DNA of 64,000 bases, from assembly GCA_951799445.1 (NCBI GenBank), contig OX637288.1:31475288-31539287 (forward strand), read 5' to 3'. Shown one piece after another: positions 11,313-24,713 of the stretch; position 1 is the stretch's first letter, and every line of letters begins with the position of its first letter. Source of the DNA: Pseudisothecium myosuroides (taxonomy: Eukaryota > Streptophyta > Bryopsida > Hypnales > Lembophyllaceae). Position numbers and translations under genes: made by a program. Below the pieces are notes generated by a model, which saw only the letters and a program-made list of their open reading frames with translations, made no database searches and had not been told where the DNA came from.

Positions 11313-14300
11313 TTGGGCATAAAAGTTGACTACAATAAGGATTTAGGAGGCTTTCTTGAGTTTGATGTAGTTGTATAAAGTTGACTATGGATTTGATCAC
11401 AAGAAACTTTTTTTGAATCCCCTATAGGCATTGTCCTAAAAATCCCCTTCAAGAAAAATAGAATTATTACAAAATTGTTGTTCACAGGGAATGTGTCCGT
11501 CACAGATAAATGTGAGACATGGAATTTGAAGGGAAAAATTTGTGCATTTTTCAATGTTATTTGAAGATGTCCCTACCTCCAAATCAATTCAATTTACAAA
11601 ATTGAACATTCTAGAATGTAGATTTATGCCTCTAAAATCTAACTTTAATGTAAATTTTAGTTTGCATAATCTATACAATTTGTAGATTTTGGAATGGAAA
11701 ATCTGAAGGATATGTAGATTTTCAATTTTCAATTTTAGTCATTTGTACATTTCAGAATTTTTAGTCTACATCATCCTCTAGATTTTAGGAGCTTAAAATA
11801 TTAGTAATATGTAGACTTCATTTCTTTAAATATTATATATTGTAAAATTTCTTAGATTTCTAAAATATCAGACTCTAGAAATGTTAGATTTTTGTATGGA
11901 ATTCAATGTCTAGAAGATTGACCACTTACAAGTCTTATATGTTCAACCTCACGGTACCTTTGACAATTGATATGGGACAATTGCATCTTCTAAAATCTAC
12001 CAAATATTAGGTGGAAACAACAAGGAAATGTAAGATGTGTCAATGTCTTGCAAAGTCTACCAATTTGGTTGCACACATGGGATTTGGGAAGAATTTTACA
12101 AAAATTCATGCAAAGAAAACCCACAATTTCCTTCTACAAAGAAATTATTTGAAGATTTCTCCATGATGACATTAGAACACAGGGTAACATAGAAACTAGA
12201 AGAAACTTGCAGGGAAAAACTACAAAATTTCCAAACTAGTCGCAGAGAATTCCAAAAGAGTCCGCTATGGATGTTGGACATACTTTGAGGCTCGTAATGG
12301 AGTGTTTTGGTGGTCCTTTCTAGTTATGATGAGTAGTAGCAATTGCAAAGATTAGCTTAGTTATGTGAGGCTTGATGAATTTTATGATGGCATGACTTGT
12401 GGGTGCTTATGTATCTTTCCATCACGGCAAGTTGTCTTGAATTGGTTTTTGGTGATCTTAACTATATTTTGTTTTTGCATGTTTGTATCATTTGGAGAAG
12501 GAACAAGATTGAATTGTTACATGAAATCAAATAGCCTTTGGTTCACACTATAAAATTGGATACTCGCAAGAATTACAAATGGAAGGATTTTAGGCACATT
12601 CATGGTCCAAGCTACACCGCCTCAGGAGTCGGATGCTCCTATTAGTATTTATTGCCCAACATCACAATTCATGACCTTCAAATAAAGTCCTTCTTTTTCA
12701 TTACTTGTAGATCATGGAAATTCCAAGATCCCATTTCGTGAAGTTTCATATTCAATAAGCATAGTGTTAGAAGGTGAAGATAAATGTAGTCTTCCTATGC
12801 TACCAACATATAGTACACTTTCAATACTACCATAGGTATGTTGCGATAAGGTAGCAACACCCATAACCATCATTGTACCTACAACCATCACCTCTAAAAT
12901 CTTGGAAAATCTATAGAAGTGAATAATTGCAATTATAAGGATGTACTACATTTGAATATCAAACCTTGGTATTGTTATTAGGTGCATTTGCAACCGGTTC
13001 TTTAAAAATTCACAACTTATTTTCATAGTATCCGAATAATACATCTGATAGTGCATAAGAATTATTTTTCTCTTGCTAATAGGATCCTATAGTTTATTGG
13101 ATGTCTATTTATAATAGTCATGTTGAAAACCCTTAAATTGACAGTTATGGGTGTTGTTACCTTAAATACTTATTTATGGAGTCAAATATATTGAATTTTG
13201 GCCCATTCAGTTCATGCAGATTCCGAGATGTATGCAAAACTTCTTGTGGTCAAGTCCAAAAGAATGGAAGAAGTTATGCTAAATTCAAACAATGCCATAG
13301 CAAAACCATGCAAGATGAGAAAATAATTCAATTGCATAAAATTTGGAAGGCTAACTTTGTTCCTTACCTTCACTTCTAAAATCTATAGAACAAAACAAAA
13401 GGTTTGCAATCAACAAGATAACATTGTTTGAAGTATGGATTACATCTCTAGAAGAAACAAAATACCAAACGACTCTAACCTTGGCACAGCTGCTCACCAC
13501 GTTCTTGCCCTTCTCCATCATGTTACTACTGGATCCCATGGATGAGAATACAACAACTATTTGTATGGGCAATTTCGTTAAAATGGCGGTATTCCAAGTG
13601 CCACTTTGACAATGTGCCATTTTCACCATCGAGGACAGATATAGATTTCAGATTGGCCATTCTGAACTGTTTTCATGCCATTTTAACAAAATTGCCCATT
13701 TGTCTATTTGCAGCTTTGTCCATGGGCTTGTGTTCATTCACTAATAGTCGACGCCTCATTCATGATCACACCTTGCATCGGCGTATTACATCTTGCAAAG
13801 CACAATAGTACCCTTCCATTTCGAACAGCCAGATGAGAACCAGGGGTTGATCCAACCCAGACTCCAAACTTGGCTTTCTGAGAGGCTGGTGAGGAAACTA
13901 GCCACAACGTCCACTATGTCTGTGCAGGCCGGCAAAGAGTTTGCAATGCACCCGCTTTGGCCAGACTCCTTCTCCATCGGCTATCGACAACAATCTTCAC
14001 CGCTTGATAATTCGTATTCAATGCCCTTCCCCAGCCAGCTTCATAGGCATTGAGCCCGCAGCAACAACAAAGGTTGAACGTGCTACAATATAAGGTGCAC
14101 TTCAATTGAGGAGAAGGAAGCGACTACCAAGGGACAATCGGATGAGCCAATGCAGTGTCTAGGGGCGGTATGATTCTGCAAATCCAGCTCCTCCTTCCGA
14201 TAGAAGAAAGGTGGAACGGAATTTCGCAAAAATCCACACGCTTCTCGACAATTCGCTATGGTCACCACGGCGTTACCAAAGTTACAATCTCGCATGCACA

Positions 14301-15729
14301 TTCAGCGGGAGATAATGAAACTCTCCACCATTGCCAGTGTGATGACTAAATATGACCCTTCGTAAGTGAATAAACCTTTGTATAGTGATCTTGTTAGACG
14401 GTCCTGGACCGAACAATTTAGACAGGTTCTACTGTAGCAAGGACCATCGACAATCAGACTCATGCATCAAAATGCAAGCAGGTCATTTAATATCTAGCAA
14501 CTATTTATCATGGAATTGTCCAAAGTACCCTAATAATAAAATAATATTCCGTATTATTTAGTGTTTCTTACTAGACTCACTCTAATTCTCATTTGGTTGA
14601 CAAATATTCCCTTTGTCCCATTAAAAACCTCCAAATATTTTTTCCACAAGGGATTAACTGGATTTTTAGTCTTTGTGCCAGTGATACATACATTCAAAAA
14701 CTAGTAATCCATCCCTCAGATCTATACTAAGTCTCCAACTTGGGCGTCGTCATTTAGGCACCCAAAATGCATGCAAAAAGTATCATATTTGAGCATAGTT
14801 TGTGAATGTTGCCAACTCATCATTCTTGATGATTTAAAAGTTGGTGGCAACAACGAGATTCTAGAAATGTATGCTCGAGCCTAAATAATCGCAACAAGGA
14901 AACCTAGCCCACTTCATGAGGAAATCTTCTTAGCGTTGAAGTGGTTACCAAACCCATCGTCAACACTATTGTCTGATGAAGCAACAAGTACAAGGTGCCT
15001 TATATGGGCAAGGCCAAACTTGCTGGGAGAGGAATGCTTCGTGATTGCTTAACTTGCCTCTACAAGGTTGTTTAATGTGGCCAATGCTTATTGGATGGTT
15101 GAAATCAATAAACGGAGTCAATTAGTGGAACACAAACTATGCATGATTTGGAGGTTTTATATTTCTTTAACTCTTACAACTTGTCCATTTAGGTCATTTT
15201 AATTAGGTTGGATTTTTTATGGATGTCTTTCAGGGGAATTTGTAATTAAAGATAGCCTTGCTATGGCCAAGTGGTTTATTTGTAAATCTCCACAAACAAG
15301 GACTTGAGGTACTAATCATTTTTATGTCAATTGTAAGCGCAAAGGGCTTTAGAGCTCATGTTTATCGCTTCTTGACTAAGCATGTTTCATCAACCAATCT
15401 TTACTATTGGTTTAGGACAATGTTCTAATGTGAAGAGTTGTGAAAGCATTGATGGCATCAATCAGTGCATTATGCGAGTCCTCAAGTTCAACTTTTGGTT
15501 GCAACAATGTTGGCATTTTGCATATTCAACTTGGAGTCAATTAAAGTAAGTTTTGATTGCATTTGATGTATTCTTTTTTTTGCTAATTGTCTGTGGGTTG
15601 TTAGAGTGTACCAGAGTATGCGGTTTGTGATTACATATGACCTTGTGATAATTAAATGCAACCAAGTGATTATAGTTAAAACTCTTTGTAATCACACCTT
15701 TTGCATCCAAAACTAACAAGAATCTTAGC
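11313..15729. other. AT-rich intergenic DNA, no gene seen
   Basis: The stretch downstream of the LRR kinase has only short frames without recognisable domains. A zone near 11,600-11,900 repeats TAGATTTT-like words. Around 13,420-14,350 the composition is more even and both strands have short open frames, but no exon model could be built. Confidence 0.5.
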
Positions 15730-16656
15730 TTAACCCCTAGAGGACCAAGGCCTTTTTTCTGCCAGAAAACACTCAAAACTGCCATATCTATAGCAAAGAG
15801 TAAAAAAAATTGAATTTTTTTTTCCATATCTAACTGTAGGATTTTACACCTAACTAACATGAGAGTGTGGAAAAAATTTCAGAATTTTTGACTGCACAGA
15901 TTGCAAGATATCTACGTTCAAAGTGGAAAAAAAAAGTTTTTTAGCACATTGTAAGACTAGATTTTTTGACTTTGAACATTTTTAACTCAAAATTTTTGCA
16001 CTATAGAGTTTTGAGCTTTAAATCTTTATAGTGGAGAATTGAGTTGAGAATCTAGGGAAAAAAAATTCAAAAAAACTTAATTATCATTCTTAAAAAAATT
16101 GTTAAGTAGAAATAGGTATGAGATAGAAGGAAAGTCTAAAATATTAATATATTTTAGATGGAATTAAAATGCACTAATCCCAATGGTGAGATTTTTCTAA
16201 CAAGTAAATCAGACCATGCAAAAAAAAATTTGAAAATTTTGAAAAATTGCATTCAGAAATGAATCCTACAAGTTATTTTTTCAAGAAGATGCTCTAACTG
16301 TCCGAAAAACAAGAATGTCCATGACTTTCTCATAACATATCCAAATGAAATGAATCAAAGCTTTACAGATAGACAAAAATATAATCTATGAAAAAAAAAT
16401 ATTGAAAAAAAAAATTCAAATTTTTGTCCAGTTTTTTTTGGCTGCCCGGGCTGCCTGCCATCCCCTCATTTGAGCTTAATTGGTCATAACTTTTTTTCCC
16501 GGGCACCGATTGTGAAAAAAATTATATTCCCATGAAGCTATTCAGCTTTTCTACCTCCAAAAAAAGTTTCAAAAGTCAAGAGAAAATTTCAGCCCACAGG
16601 TACCTACCCCAAAACGCATTTGTTCCCCAAAGGGACAATGGTCCTTTAGGGGTTAA
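15730..16656 (+). mobile_element. TTAA-flanked non-autonomous DNA element, 919 bp
   Basis: The element (15734-16652) is flanked by TTAA at 15730-15733 and 16653-16656. The left terminus is CCCCTAGAGGACCA and the right terminus, read inward, is CCCCTAAAGGACCA. It aligns along its whole length with the 0.88-kb copy in the same orientation and with the 57.9-kb copy in the opposite orientation. Shared interior landmarks are the ATTGCAAGATATCTACG motif and a CTGCCCGG/CCCGGGCACC block. It is non-coding. Confidence 0.78.
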
Positions 16657-17212
16657 TATGGGTGGGTGACACTATGGTACACATTTTTTTAACTTTTTGA
16701 GAAAGTGTCAGGATGGTAATCACTTGAAATTTGGTGAAGTATTATATTTTTATTTTTTTCTATATTTAAAACCAAAAAACATTTTTCTACTGTAATCATG
16801 TATTTTGTTTAATCCAAATTCTAAGAATTCATCAACATTTTAAATAAAAATGAAATCTTTATGGTGAAAAAAGAATACTTTTATCTAGCAAAAAGTAGAG
16901 ATTTATATCCAATTGGTGCAATCTGGTTCCATAATGCCAAAATAAAAGGTTTGCTATAGTATTAGCAAAGGAGTTTGAAATTGTATTCTCTAAGATTCAA
17001 TAATCTAATACATTGGTCAATGAAATGTAATATAATAATAACTAGTGTGTCGTGTGTCATTGCTACAACAAAAAACAATAATAATAATAATATTTTAATT
17101 TTTAAAAACTTTGAAATTCAATTTTTTTAATGCACAAAGGAATGCAAAGGCTTTGTTATAGTGTGAAAAGTTGTGTTTTTTTATACAAATAGAAAGCTTT
17201 GTGCACAAAGGA
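16657..17212. other. AT-rich spacer with a motif shared with two other loci
   Basis: No gene is seen. From about 17,041 the sequence ACTAGTGTGTCGTGTGTCAT, followed by GCTACAACAAAA, resembles stretches near 38,500 and 49,427, where a similar A-rich block follows. This may be the true outer end of the large element that starts next to it, or a separate small repeat. Confidence 0.4.
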
Positions 17213-17306
17213 GTGCAAGGGGTTTTGTTTTGTGGCATTTGGACATGCAAAGAAAAGTTATGGTTTTCCAAAATAAAAGATAAAACCCCAATTTAACAAA
17301 TTATGG
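17213..17306 (+). repeat. Left inverted repeat of the large element
   Basis: It includes the 15-bp core at 17284-17298 and the TTTTGTGGCATTTGGAC block. Both are matched in inverse orientation at 32508-32626. Similarity is imperfect outside these blocks and may extend further out. Confidence 0.65.
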
Positions 17307-17679
17307 TCTTATTCAGTACTTATGGACCAAAATGTGCACGAATTATGGACCAAAACAGCACTTTGGAGACCCCTTCCAAAGCCAAAAACATAAAAAAGTA
17401 TCGGAGGCCAGCCAACATATTCAAGAATTATTCACGGTTAGTCAACAAATTTAGAAAGTATTGCCGGCCAACCAACAAATTTTATCTAGTGGACTACAAA
17501 CATTTCAACAAGTGAACTTATTCATAAATTTGAATCCAACTGCATAGCACAAAGTTGTATCAGGTTGCCAACAAACATGCAATCACACTTTTAGTGAAAA
17601 TAAATAATACAATCGGCTATTTATTTTTTTCAAAATTGAAATGTACAAGACCATGGCCCTAAGTAAACTAATAGTCACA

Positions 17680-18200
17680 CTATATTGGATGGCAACCGAC
17701 ACCTAATCGGTGTAGGCACCAAACTAATGTGTCAAGAGTATGGGCCTTCAGCCAGCATACATCTAAAGTGTCGAACTATAGCCAACACAGAAGTAATATA
17801 TCGGCCAATATTTGACACACAAGTAATGTATCGGTCTATAGCCAATACACAAATGGATCAAGAGTACCAATACACAAGGAATGAATCGGCATGTAGCCGA
17901 CACCCAGCTAATGTATTGGCAAGTAGCCGACACCCAACTAATGTATTGGCAAGTAGCCGACACTGGAGTAAGGATATTATAGAGAAATAGAGTATCGACT
18001 GGTAGCCGACATTGGAGCGGGGATATCATCTCCAAGCGAAGAGAAATTCAATATCGGGTATCGCCCGACATAGGAACAAGGACATCATCCCCTAGCGAAA
18101 AGAAATCCAGTATCGGCTACTAGCCGACACTGGAGGAAGGATATCATCCCCTAGCAAAGAGAAATCCAATATCGGCTACCGGCCGACTACTTCTATATAC
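17680..18200 (+). repeat. Cluster of TATCGGCT/AGCCGA repeats
   Basis: Roughly 30-60-bp degenerate tandem units each carry TATCGGC or GTAGCCGACAC words, for example TTGGCAAGTAGCCGACACCC twice near 17,915 and 17,946. About 60-bp units containing GGATATCATC run from 17,990 to 18,190. The cluster lies immediately downstream of the transposase-like gene. Confidence 0.75.
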
Positions 18201-18208
18201 TCGCTAGC

Positions 18209-21200
18209 CTAATCTTCTCCACAGTCATCAACCATGGCGCCAGCAGCTTCCAAGTTCGCCAAAGCTGCAGTAACTGAAGGTTCAGGAATTAAATGAGTAG
18301 CTGGAGGTCCTCCCTTGGCATGAGATGGCTTTCTGTGGGAGAACAAGACAATCTTTACATTGACTACTTGTGGAAGATACTTCTGCTTCTCCCATCTACA
18401 GGTCCAACACTCCCTTGCAACGACGCTCTTGCCCTCCTTCTTGCCTTTCATGGGAGTCCACCATTCCACCTTGAAAGTCCCATAAGTATCACCTTGACAT
18501 AGGTCAACACATTCCAGCACTCGACCCAGCCAAACCGGAAGGTAATGGTTTTCACTGGGTCGACAAAGAACAAAGTCCCCAAGCAAAACATCTCTATATG
18601 GATTGAAGCTCAGCTTTGGTCTATCCTTAGCAGGTCCGCAAAATGGATAGGGCTCTGCTTCATCCTCCGGAGTAATGTCTTCTAGATTAAGCGGATCTGG
18701 TCTGTCATTAGCAAAGATGGGGACATGATCTCGTGTCTAGTCTGAGAGTGGCCAGAATTCCTCTTCAAGGTGTGCAGGAATATCGGGCAACGGTGAATGA
18801 ATCTCTGCAAGGATTCGCGTCCAGTATGCCACAATCCCGGACATTTCTTCGGCATACCTGGTGTTCCGTGCCATTCCAGACTTCCAATGCTTGATAAACT
18901 TTGCAATTCCATTCTTAATGAAGCTCTTCTTCTCGAGACATTTGCCAGCCCTTGCCACTTCCTTCTCGACGTTCAACTTAATTGCATTGACCTCAACGTT
19001 TCCCCATAAGGCCTTAAAAGGAACCGGGTTAGGTACGCCAGTTGGAATCTTGGGATTGCCTTCAACATCTGCCCTCCACATCTTGACCGGATTCCCTGGA
19101 GGTAGCCATGATGAATCAGTTGCTTGCTTCTTATATCTCATGACCGGCCATCCTCGATCTGGACCGTCTTCTTGAATGTAGAATTTGAAGAGATGCTTAT
19201 CCCCGAGTCCGATGATTTTGTTGACTCCATTGTGGTGGAAGTCTTTAACATATGATTTAAAATCTGCAACCTCTTGGACAAACTCTGGAATGAAGGCCAC
19301 TGTCTTCTACGAGTCCATGAATGCCTTCATGAGATCAGCAAGGACGTAGGTGTTCTTCCTCTTGATCAATTTTGAAAAGTAACTGAAGTGCGCGTCTATG
19401 TCCTCGTGGGTGTGACCAATGATGAGGAAGCCGACTGTTACTTCCTTAAAGATTCGCCTTGCAGTGAGTAATGAACAGAAGGCCATAAGAAATCTGTTCT
19501 TGTTGTCCTTGGCTGAGTTATCAAGCTGCAAATAGAGCTTTCGGGGAAGAGGAACACTTGGTCTTCCAAGACTGGGGATGGGCGTATTGTCCTCGGTGGC
19601 CACTGGAATGGATGATAAGCATCTTGACTTCCCATGGAGTAAAGCCTCGAAGAAATCGTTTTGAGGTGGAGTTGAAAATAACACCTTGGACTCACGAACA
19701 AGTGGCCTCTCCAAAGCACGCAGGACACGGCACAATGAGGATATAGTGAAATTGGAATCCTCTGGCCAAAGCGAAGTTGCATAATGTGTGTAAGCTCCAT
19801 CACCATGACCGTGGGTCAGCATGCCGGTACAGGAGATCAGAATCTGACCTAGACCAGCAGTTGCCTTCGTGATTCTTTGCATACAAGGGATAGCGGTCTT
19901 GCTTGTGTCCATCTTGTCATGGATAATGCAGAGGAACTCCGATGGACTCTGAACAGACTGCGCACTCCATCCACCATAGATATTTCGGCAAGCTCTTTGG
20001 TAATTCAGATGCCGATTTCTGTCGTCCACTAAAGACTGCCACTCGTCGCATCTTCTAGGATATTTTGCAATGAACTCCACGAGAAAGTCACACTCCGTGC
20101 ATTTCAAGAAATTACTCCCAACGGGCTTCACTTCCACGTTCCTAAAGTGTGATTTGCGAAGCCGACTAATGGCAGACTGCGAAACTGGTTTTAGATTGCA
20201 TTTTTGATTAACCTGCTCACAATAGTAAAATGAAAGCATCAGAAGCGGAATTCCTCATAAACCTAAGCTAGAAAACCTTTTGTAGTCTATCGGCTAACAG
20301 CCGATACAAGTCAAAATCCCAAATAGCTGAAATAAGTCTATCGGGTAGTAGCCAACACAATCCTCTCAGCTAATAAGCGGATGAAGTCTATCGGCTAGTA
20401 GCAGACACAAGTCTATTGGCCGGTAGCCGACACAAGGTAAACCAAAAGATACACTATCGGGCATGTCAAGGGAGTGTATAAGTGAATCTTACATAATTGA
20501 CTTCTTCTCGCATGTGATCCCAATTCATTGCTGACGGAACGACTTGCAGATTGTCCACTCGCTTATGACCGATGATTCTGAACTCATTCGGCATTTTGTC
20601 AGAGTTTTCACTAATAATTTTTGTTAAAGTTGCGCGCGCTTGAATGGTTTGGGGACGTGGTCGACTAGCCCCAGCGTTACCGTGTCTCCCGCTAATGCAA
20701 CCTTCGAGAGCAGCGGCTTTGTAGTTGTGGTAAGCGGACTTCGAAACTCCATGAATGATATACCACGCCTTTTCACAGACGTCACGATTAGCAAGGGTAA
20801 TGTATTTCTTGCCTATATGAGGACCCGGATGTAGTTGACTTTGAACGTTGTAGGCAGATTCTCGCCTTGACTCAAATGAGTTTGTGTAGTACTTGCGGCG
20901 GAGATTCCTTGTATCTTCCCAAGGAAACTGCTGACAACAGCTCTCCCTATAGCAAATCTGAGAGCTGACCCTTTTCACTTCTACCTCAGATACTTTCTTC
21001 TTTAATTTCGAATCGCACATCCGATCCTTAGAAAGAACTTTCCGACGAATTGACCGGTAAGTATTTTTCGGAACACCAGCGACGCTTGCATCATCCGAGT
21101 CCTGCAACTCCGCAGCATCGGAACAGAGGGTGACAATTTCTGAGAGGAGCCGTCCACCTTCTAATCTAGCATGCGTTAGTCTCCAGTGCATCATAGTCAT

Positions 21201-22451
21201 TTGGAGTGTCTCATGCTCTGACACAAACATGACACCCACGTCTGTATCACCCAAGACGTCATCGTCACACGCTTCGTTCGAGAGGCAAACTTGGATCATC
21301 GCTCTTCCAACGACGGAGAAGTCATCACTCAGTAGTTCACAATATTTATTTCTCCACAGTGGCCGGTCAGGCCACGGAAGGCCTTGTCCATGTCCAATAG
21401 TGTTATTATCGCCACTCTGAGCAGCAGCACCTGAGATCCCACCACCACCTTCTTCGTCAAGTTTGTCGCCACCAAGGTATCCGTCTTCAGCAGCTTCATT
21501 GTCTTTGCTATAAACATTATGAATGTTTGGTAATTGATCACCGTTATCCCTGATTTCATTATCGGAGTAATACACCCGGTCAACACAATCGTCTTCATCA
21601 GAAGCATCGGTATGCAAGTCCCGTCGATTGTTTGATTGATTCTTTACTTCTACATCGCTCGAGCTACCACTGCTATCGAGATAATTTTTGTTAGCTATGT
21701 CAATTGACTTGCCCCCATCAGGTTCCAATTTGACCTGCATTAATGCAGGGGGTGGTGTTGGCTGTCGGTCGACAGAATGAGAGGAAGAGATAGATATATC
21801 CAGGGGTCTGACTTTGTATCCACTCCATAGAATTAAGTAACCAAGACATTGCCTAAGGGTGGTGAAATGGGGAATCTGGCAGTGGGCAATGTGATCTAGA
21901 AAATTCTGATTAACCTTCCCTAATTTGACCACTACAAAAAAACTGTGAGGGACCAGAAACCCTTCCCATATTCCCTTTGGAGAGCACTCAACAATTTCAC
22001 CGATTCCCGCACACTGCATGTCGTCACCTTCACCATGTAAAAGAGAAACATGCATGTTGACTGTAAGAGATAGGAAAGAACCAATGGGCTTCTCGTCTAC
22101 GTGATCCTTGAAACCATCAGCAATCAGGTTATCCACTTCCGCAAATGGTGCAACATACTGTTCTTCCCAAATGATGGATTGTCCCTCGCACTGCCGTAGT
22201 AGCTTCAAGTCATCCTCAGGAAAAGGAATGCACATTTCAATGTTTAGTGTTGCATCGAGCACCCGCACAAGAAGAAGGCAAGGCCTCTAAGAGATAACCC
22301 TTTCAACCACTGCTCGATTAGTGTAGTAGAGACCATCCAGTGTAAGTGCAACCTCCACGCCCTCTCTCAGTTTCCATCTTCCGGAGCTCCCATTTTTGGT
22401 AAATGCTCTGATTGCATCGATATCCAATCCCATGTCCATTGATCTCTTCAT
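18209..22451 (-). pseudogene. Transposase-like gene (DUF7869-type), three in-frame TAG stops
   Basis: A first exon runs 22451-20493 and a second 20212-18209, joined by a phase-0 intron with GTAAGA donor and CAG acceptor. Together they span about 1,320 codons in one frame. The N-terminal half is acidic and low-complexity. The C-terminal half carries LDNSAKDNKNRF and, 30-40 residues on, IGHTHEDIDAHFSYFSKL. This asparagine/aspartate- and histidine-rich core is what I associate with DUF7869 proteins, which I take to be RNase-H-like transposases (inference). The frame is broken by TAG at 22289-22287, 19309-19307 and 18739-18737, with no frameshift. It runs divergent from the plus-strand gene and probably shares its control region (22.45-24.7 kb). 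An ATG at 22451 opens the frame. Confidence 0.7.
20285..20462 (-). repeat. Palindromic-motif cluster in and beside the transposase-like gene intron
   Basis: Several TATCGGCTAGTAGC and TAGCCGACACAAG words occur in the intron between the two exons. The same word family appears in the introns of the plus-strand gene, so it marks non-coding parts of both genes. Confidence 0.7.
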
Positions 22452-24713
22452 CTCTAAGTTGACAAATGAAATGCTGGTATCGGCTGTCGACCGACAGGGT
22501 TCTGGTATTGGCTATCGTCCGACAAGGATACTGCTATCAACTACCGTCTGACAAGGGTGCTCGTATCGGCTATCGTCCGACAGGGGTGTTGGTATCGGCT
22601 ACCGTCCGACACAAAAACGGGTACACTTGGCGGGACTGTACGGACAATTTCTTTAGAGAAGAGGAGAATTTTCATCCAAAAATTAGGGAAGTAGCAATTA
22701 AGGTTAATTAGGAAAGTTAATTAGTCTCTTAAATGCACTAACTAGTGTAGCACTGCCTAAGAAAGTGATAGCACTCTCAAATTTAGAACTATTGCTCTGA
22801 TCCTATCAACCGTGCACTCTCATCTTGAGGATTAATGCTGTGAATCTGACAACCATGCACTCAAAACTTCATAACTAATGCTCTGATCTAACAACCATGC
22901 ACTCTCATCTGACGACGCATTCTCATTTTGCAAACTAACACTATAAACCTCACACTCTGAACTTACGCGCTCAACCTGCTATTCAACGGGCGTGCTCAGG
23001 ATTGAACTTTTGCACTCAATCTGCCGCTCAATCTGCGCGCTCAACCTGCCACTCAACTTCCGTACTCAACTATACTCAACCTTGCGCACTCACAACTTAC
23101 AACACTACGCGCTCACAACGTCTCAACCTTGCGCGCTCACAACCTCGCAGATCCACAAGCTGCCGCTCACACACTCTCCGCCTGCTGCGCTCTAAGAACT
23201 GCCAAAACAACAACAATGAAGTTGGAGCTCCAAGTCCCCAGCAAGAGCTGTCTTCCCCAATTCTGGGCAGCAGATTCAATTTTCAAATGGAATGTTGACA
23301 GGTAGTGGGATCCAAGGGGGAATTCTTACGCCAATGTGGACAGGTAGTGGGCTAGAAGAATTCAAAAATTGAACTCAAATTTGTACAACCTCACCCCAAG
23401 AGCACACTCATTGTTCGGAATTGGAGTACCTCGTGGACGCGCTGGGATGAATAGTTGTTTGCGGATGGGGAAGTAACACTCCGATGGATGAAAAATCAAG
23501 TGCATGGATGAAAACTGAGAGCCTGCTTAATGAAAGCACACTCGATTAACTTGGAGATGGGACGGCAGGGAAGGGGGGGGGTATACTCCCCAGAGTTCCT
23601 TGGGGAGGAGCTCATTTTCATTTCTCACTTTGAGCTCTCTCCTCTCCTCCTCTCCTCTCCTCTCTCCTCTCCCTAGGGTTTCGTGCAGCCGCCGACACAT
23701 TCGGGGAGCTGCCGATACATTTGGAGAGCCGCCGATAGAGTTTCAAGAGCCGCCGATACATTTGGGGATTTGCCGATCGGGTTTCAAGAGCTGCTAGTAG
23801 GGTTTCTGGAGCAGCCGACATCATCAGCCGATACTTTGTCAGCCATCTGCTGATACTGGAGCGAGAGGACACGGAAGTGGAGCTATTTCGGCATGGCGAC
23901 ATCAGCCGATCAGGAACGGAGGTAAATTTCAATTATCCTCTACATCTATGATTGAGTATAGAAGAGTCAGCTGTCGGCTGATAGAACTTCAGTATGTCAG
24001 CTGCCAGCCGATAGAGAAGTAGTAGCTACTAGTCGCGTACACCTCTGGTGTTAGCTGCCAGCCGATAGAGATGAAGTAGCTGCTATTCGCATACACCTCT
24101 AGTATTAGCTGCCAGCTAATAGAGAAGCAGTATCTGCTAGTGGCATACACCTCTGGTGTCGATTGCCAGCCAATAGAGAAGTAGTAGCTTCCAATCAATA
24201 GACCTTTGGTGTCGGCTGCCAGCCAATAGAGAAGTAGTAGCTTCCAATCGATACACCTCTGGTGTCGGCTGCCAGCCAATAGAGAATTAGTATCTGCTAG
24301 TCGCATACACCTCTGGTGTCGGCTGCCGGCCGATAGAGATGAAGTAGCTGCTAGTCGCATACACCTTTGGTGTTGGCTGTTAGCCAATAGAAAAGTAGTA
24401 GCTTCCAATTGATAGACCTCTGGTGTCGGCTGCCAGCCAATAGAGAAGTAGTAGCTTCCAATCGATACATCTCTAGTGTCGGCTGCCAGCCAATAGAGAA
24501 GCAATAGCTGGTAGTCGCATATACCTCTGGTGTCGGCTGCCATCCGATAAAGTGCTTCCAGAAATTAGAGTTTGATTGTATTGGACACTAGCCAAAACAC
24601 CTTGGGTTTCAGCTGCCAGCCGATACCATCTCTGCTTATTGTCTGGTTCCGATTAATAGGGATTTGTATTGGTAGGTTTTCATACATTTGTAGTTTCTTT
24701 CAGGAAGCCACCT
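22452..24713. promoter_or_regulatory. Divergent intergenic control region of the large element
   Basis: It separates the two head-to-head genes. It holds a TATCGGCTATCGTCCGACA cluster (22,480-22,615), a degenerate repeat of CTCAACCT/GCACTCA words (about 22,780-23,170), a G-run near 23,572 and a pyrimidine-rich CTCTCC tract (23,635-23,682) typical of plant transcription starts. A donor-like GGAG/GTAAAT near 23,921 and the acceptor TTTCTTTCAG ending at 24703 suggest a leader intron. That intron would contain the minisatellite. Promoter function is inferred from position only. Confidence 0.45.
23985..24552 (+). repeat. Minisatellite, about ten units of 50-60 bp, with TCGGCTGCCAGCCGATA core
   Basis: Each unit contains a near-palindrome of the form TCGGCTGCCAGCC(G/A)ATAG. 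This is followed by AGAAGTAGTAGCTTCCAAT or a GTAGCTGCTAGTCGC variant, and ACACCTCTGGTG. An open frame of 184 codons on the minus strand is a by-product of the repeat and is not regarded as a gene. Confidence 0.85.

Noticed and set aside
23989..24543. 184-codon open frame on the minus strand
   Set aside because: It is an artefact of the 50-60-bp minisatellite; the peptide is a repeat of the unit with no domain.
17990..24552. CRISPR-like array of palindromic repeats
   Set aside because: Repeats are degenerate, spacers are not unique, and all other evidence shows a plant nuclear genome.
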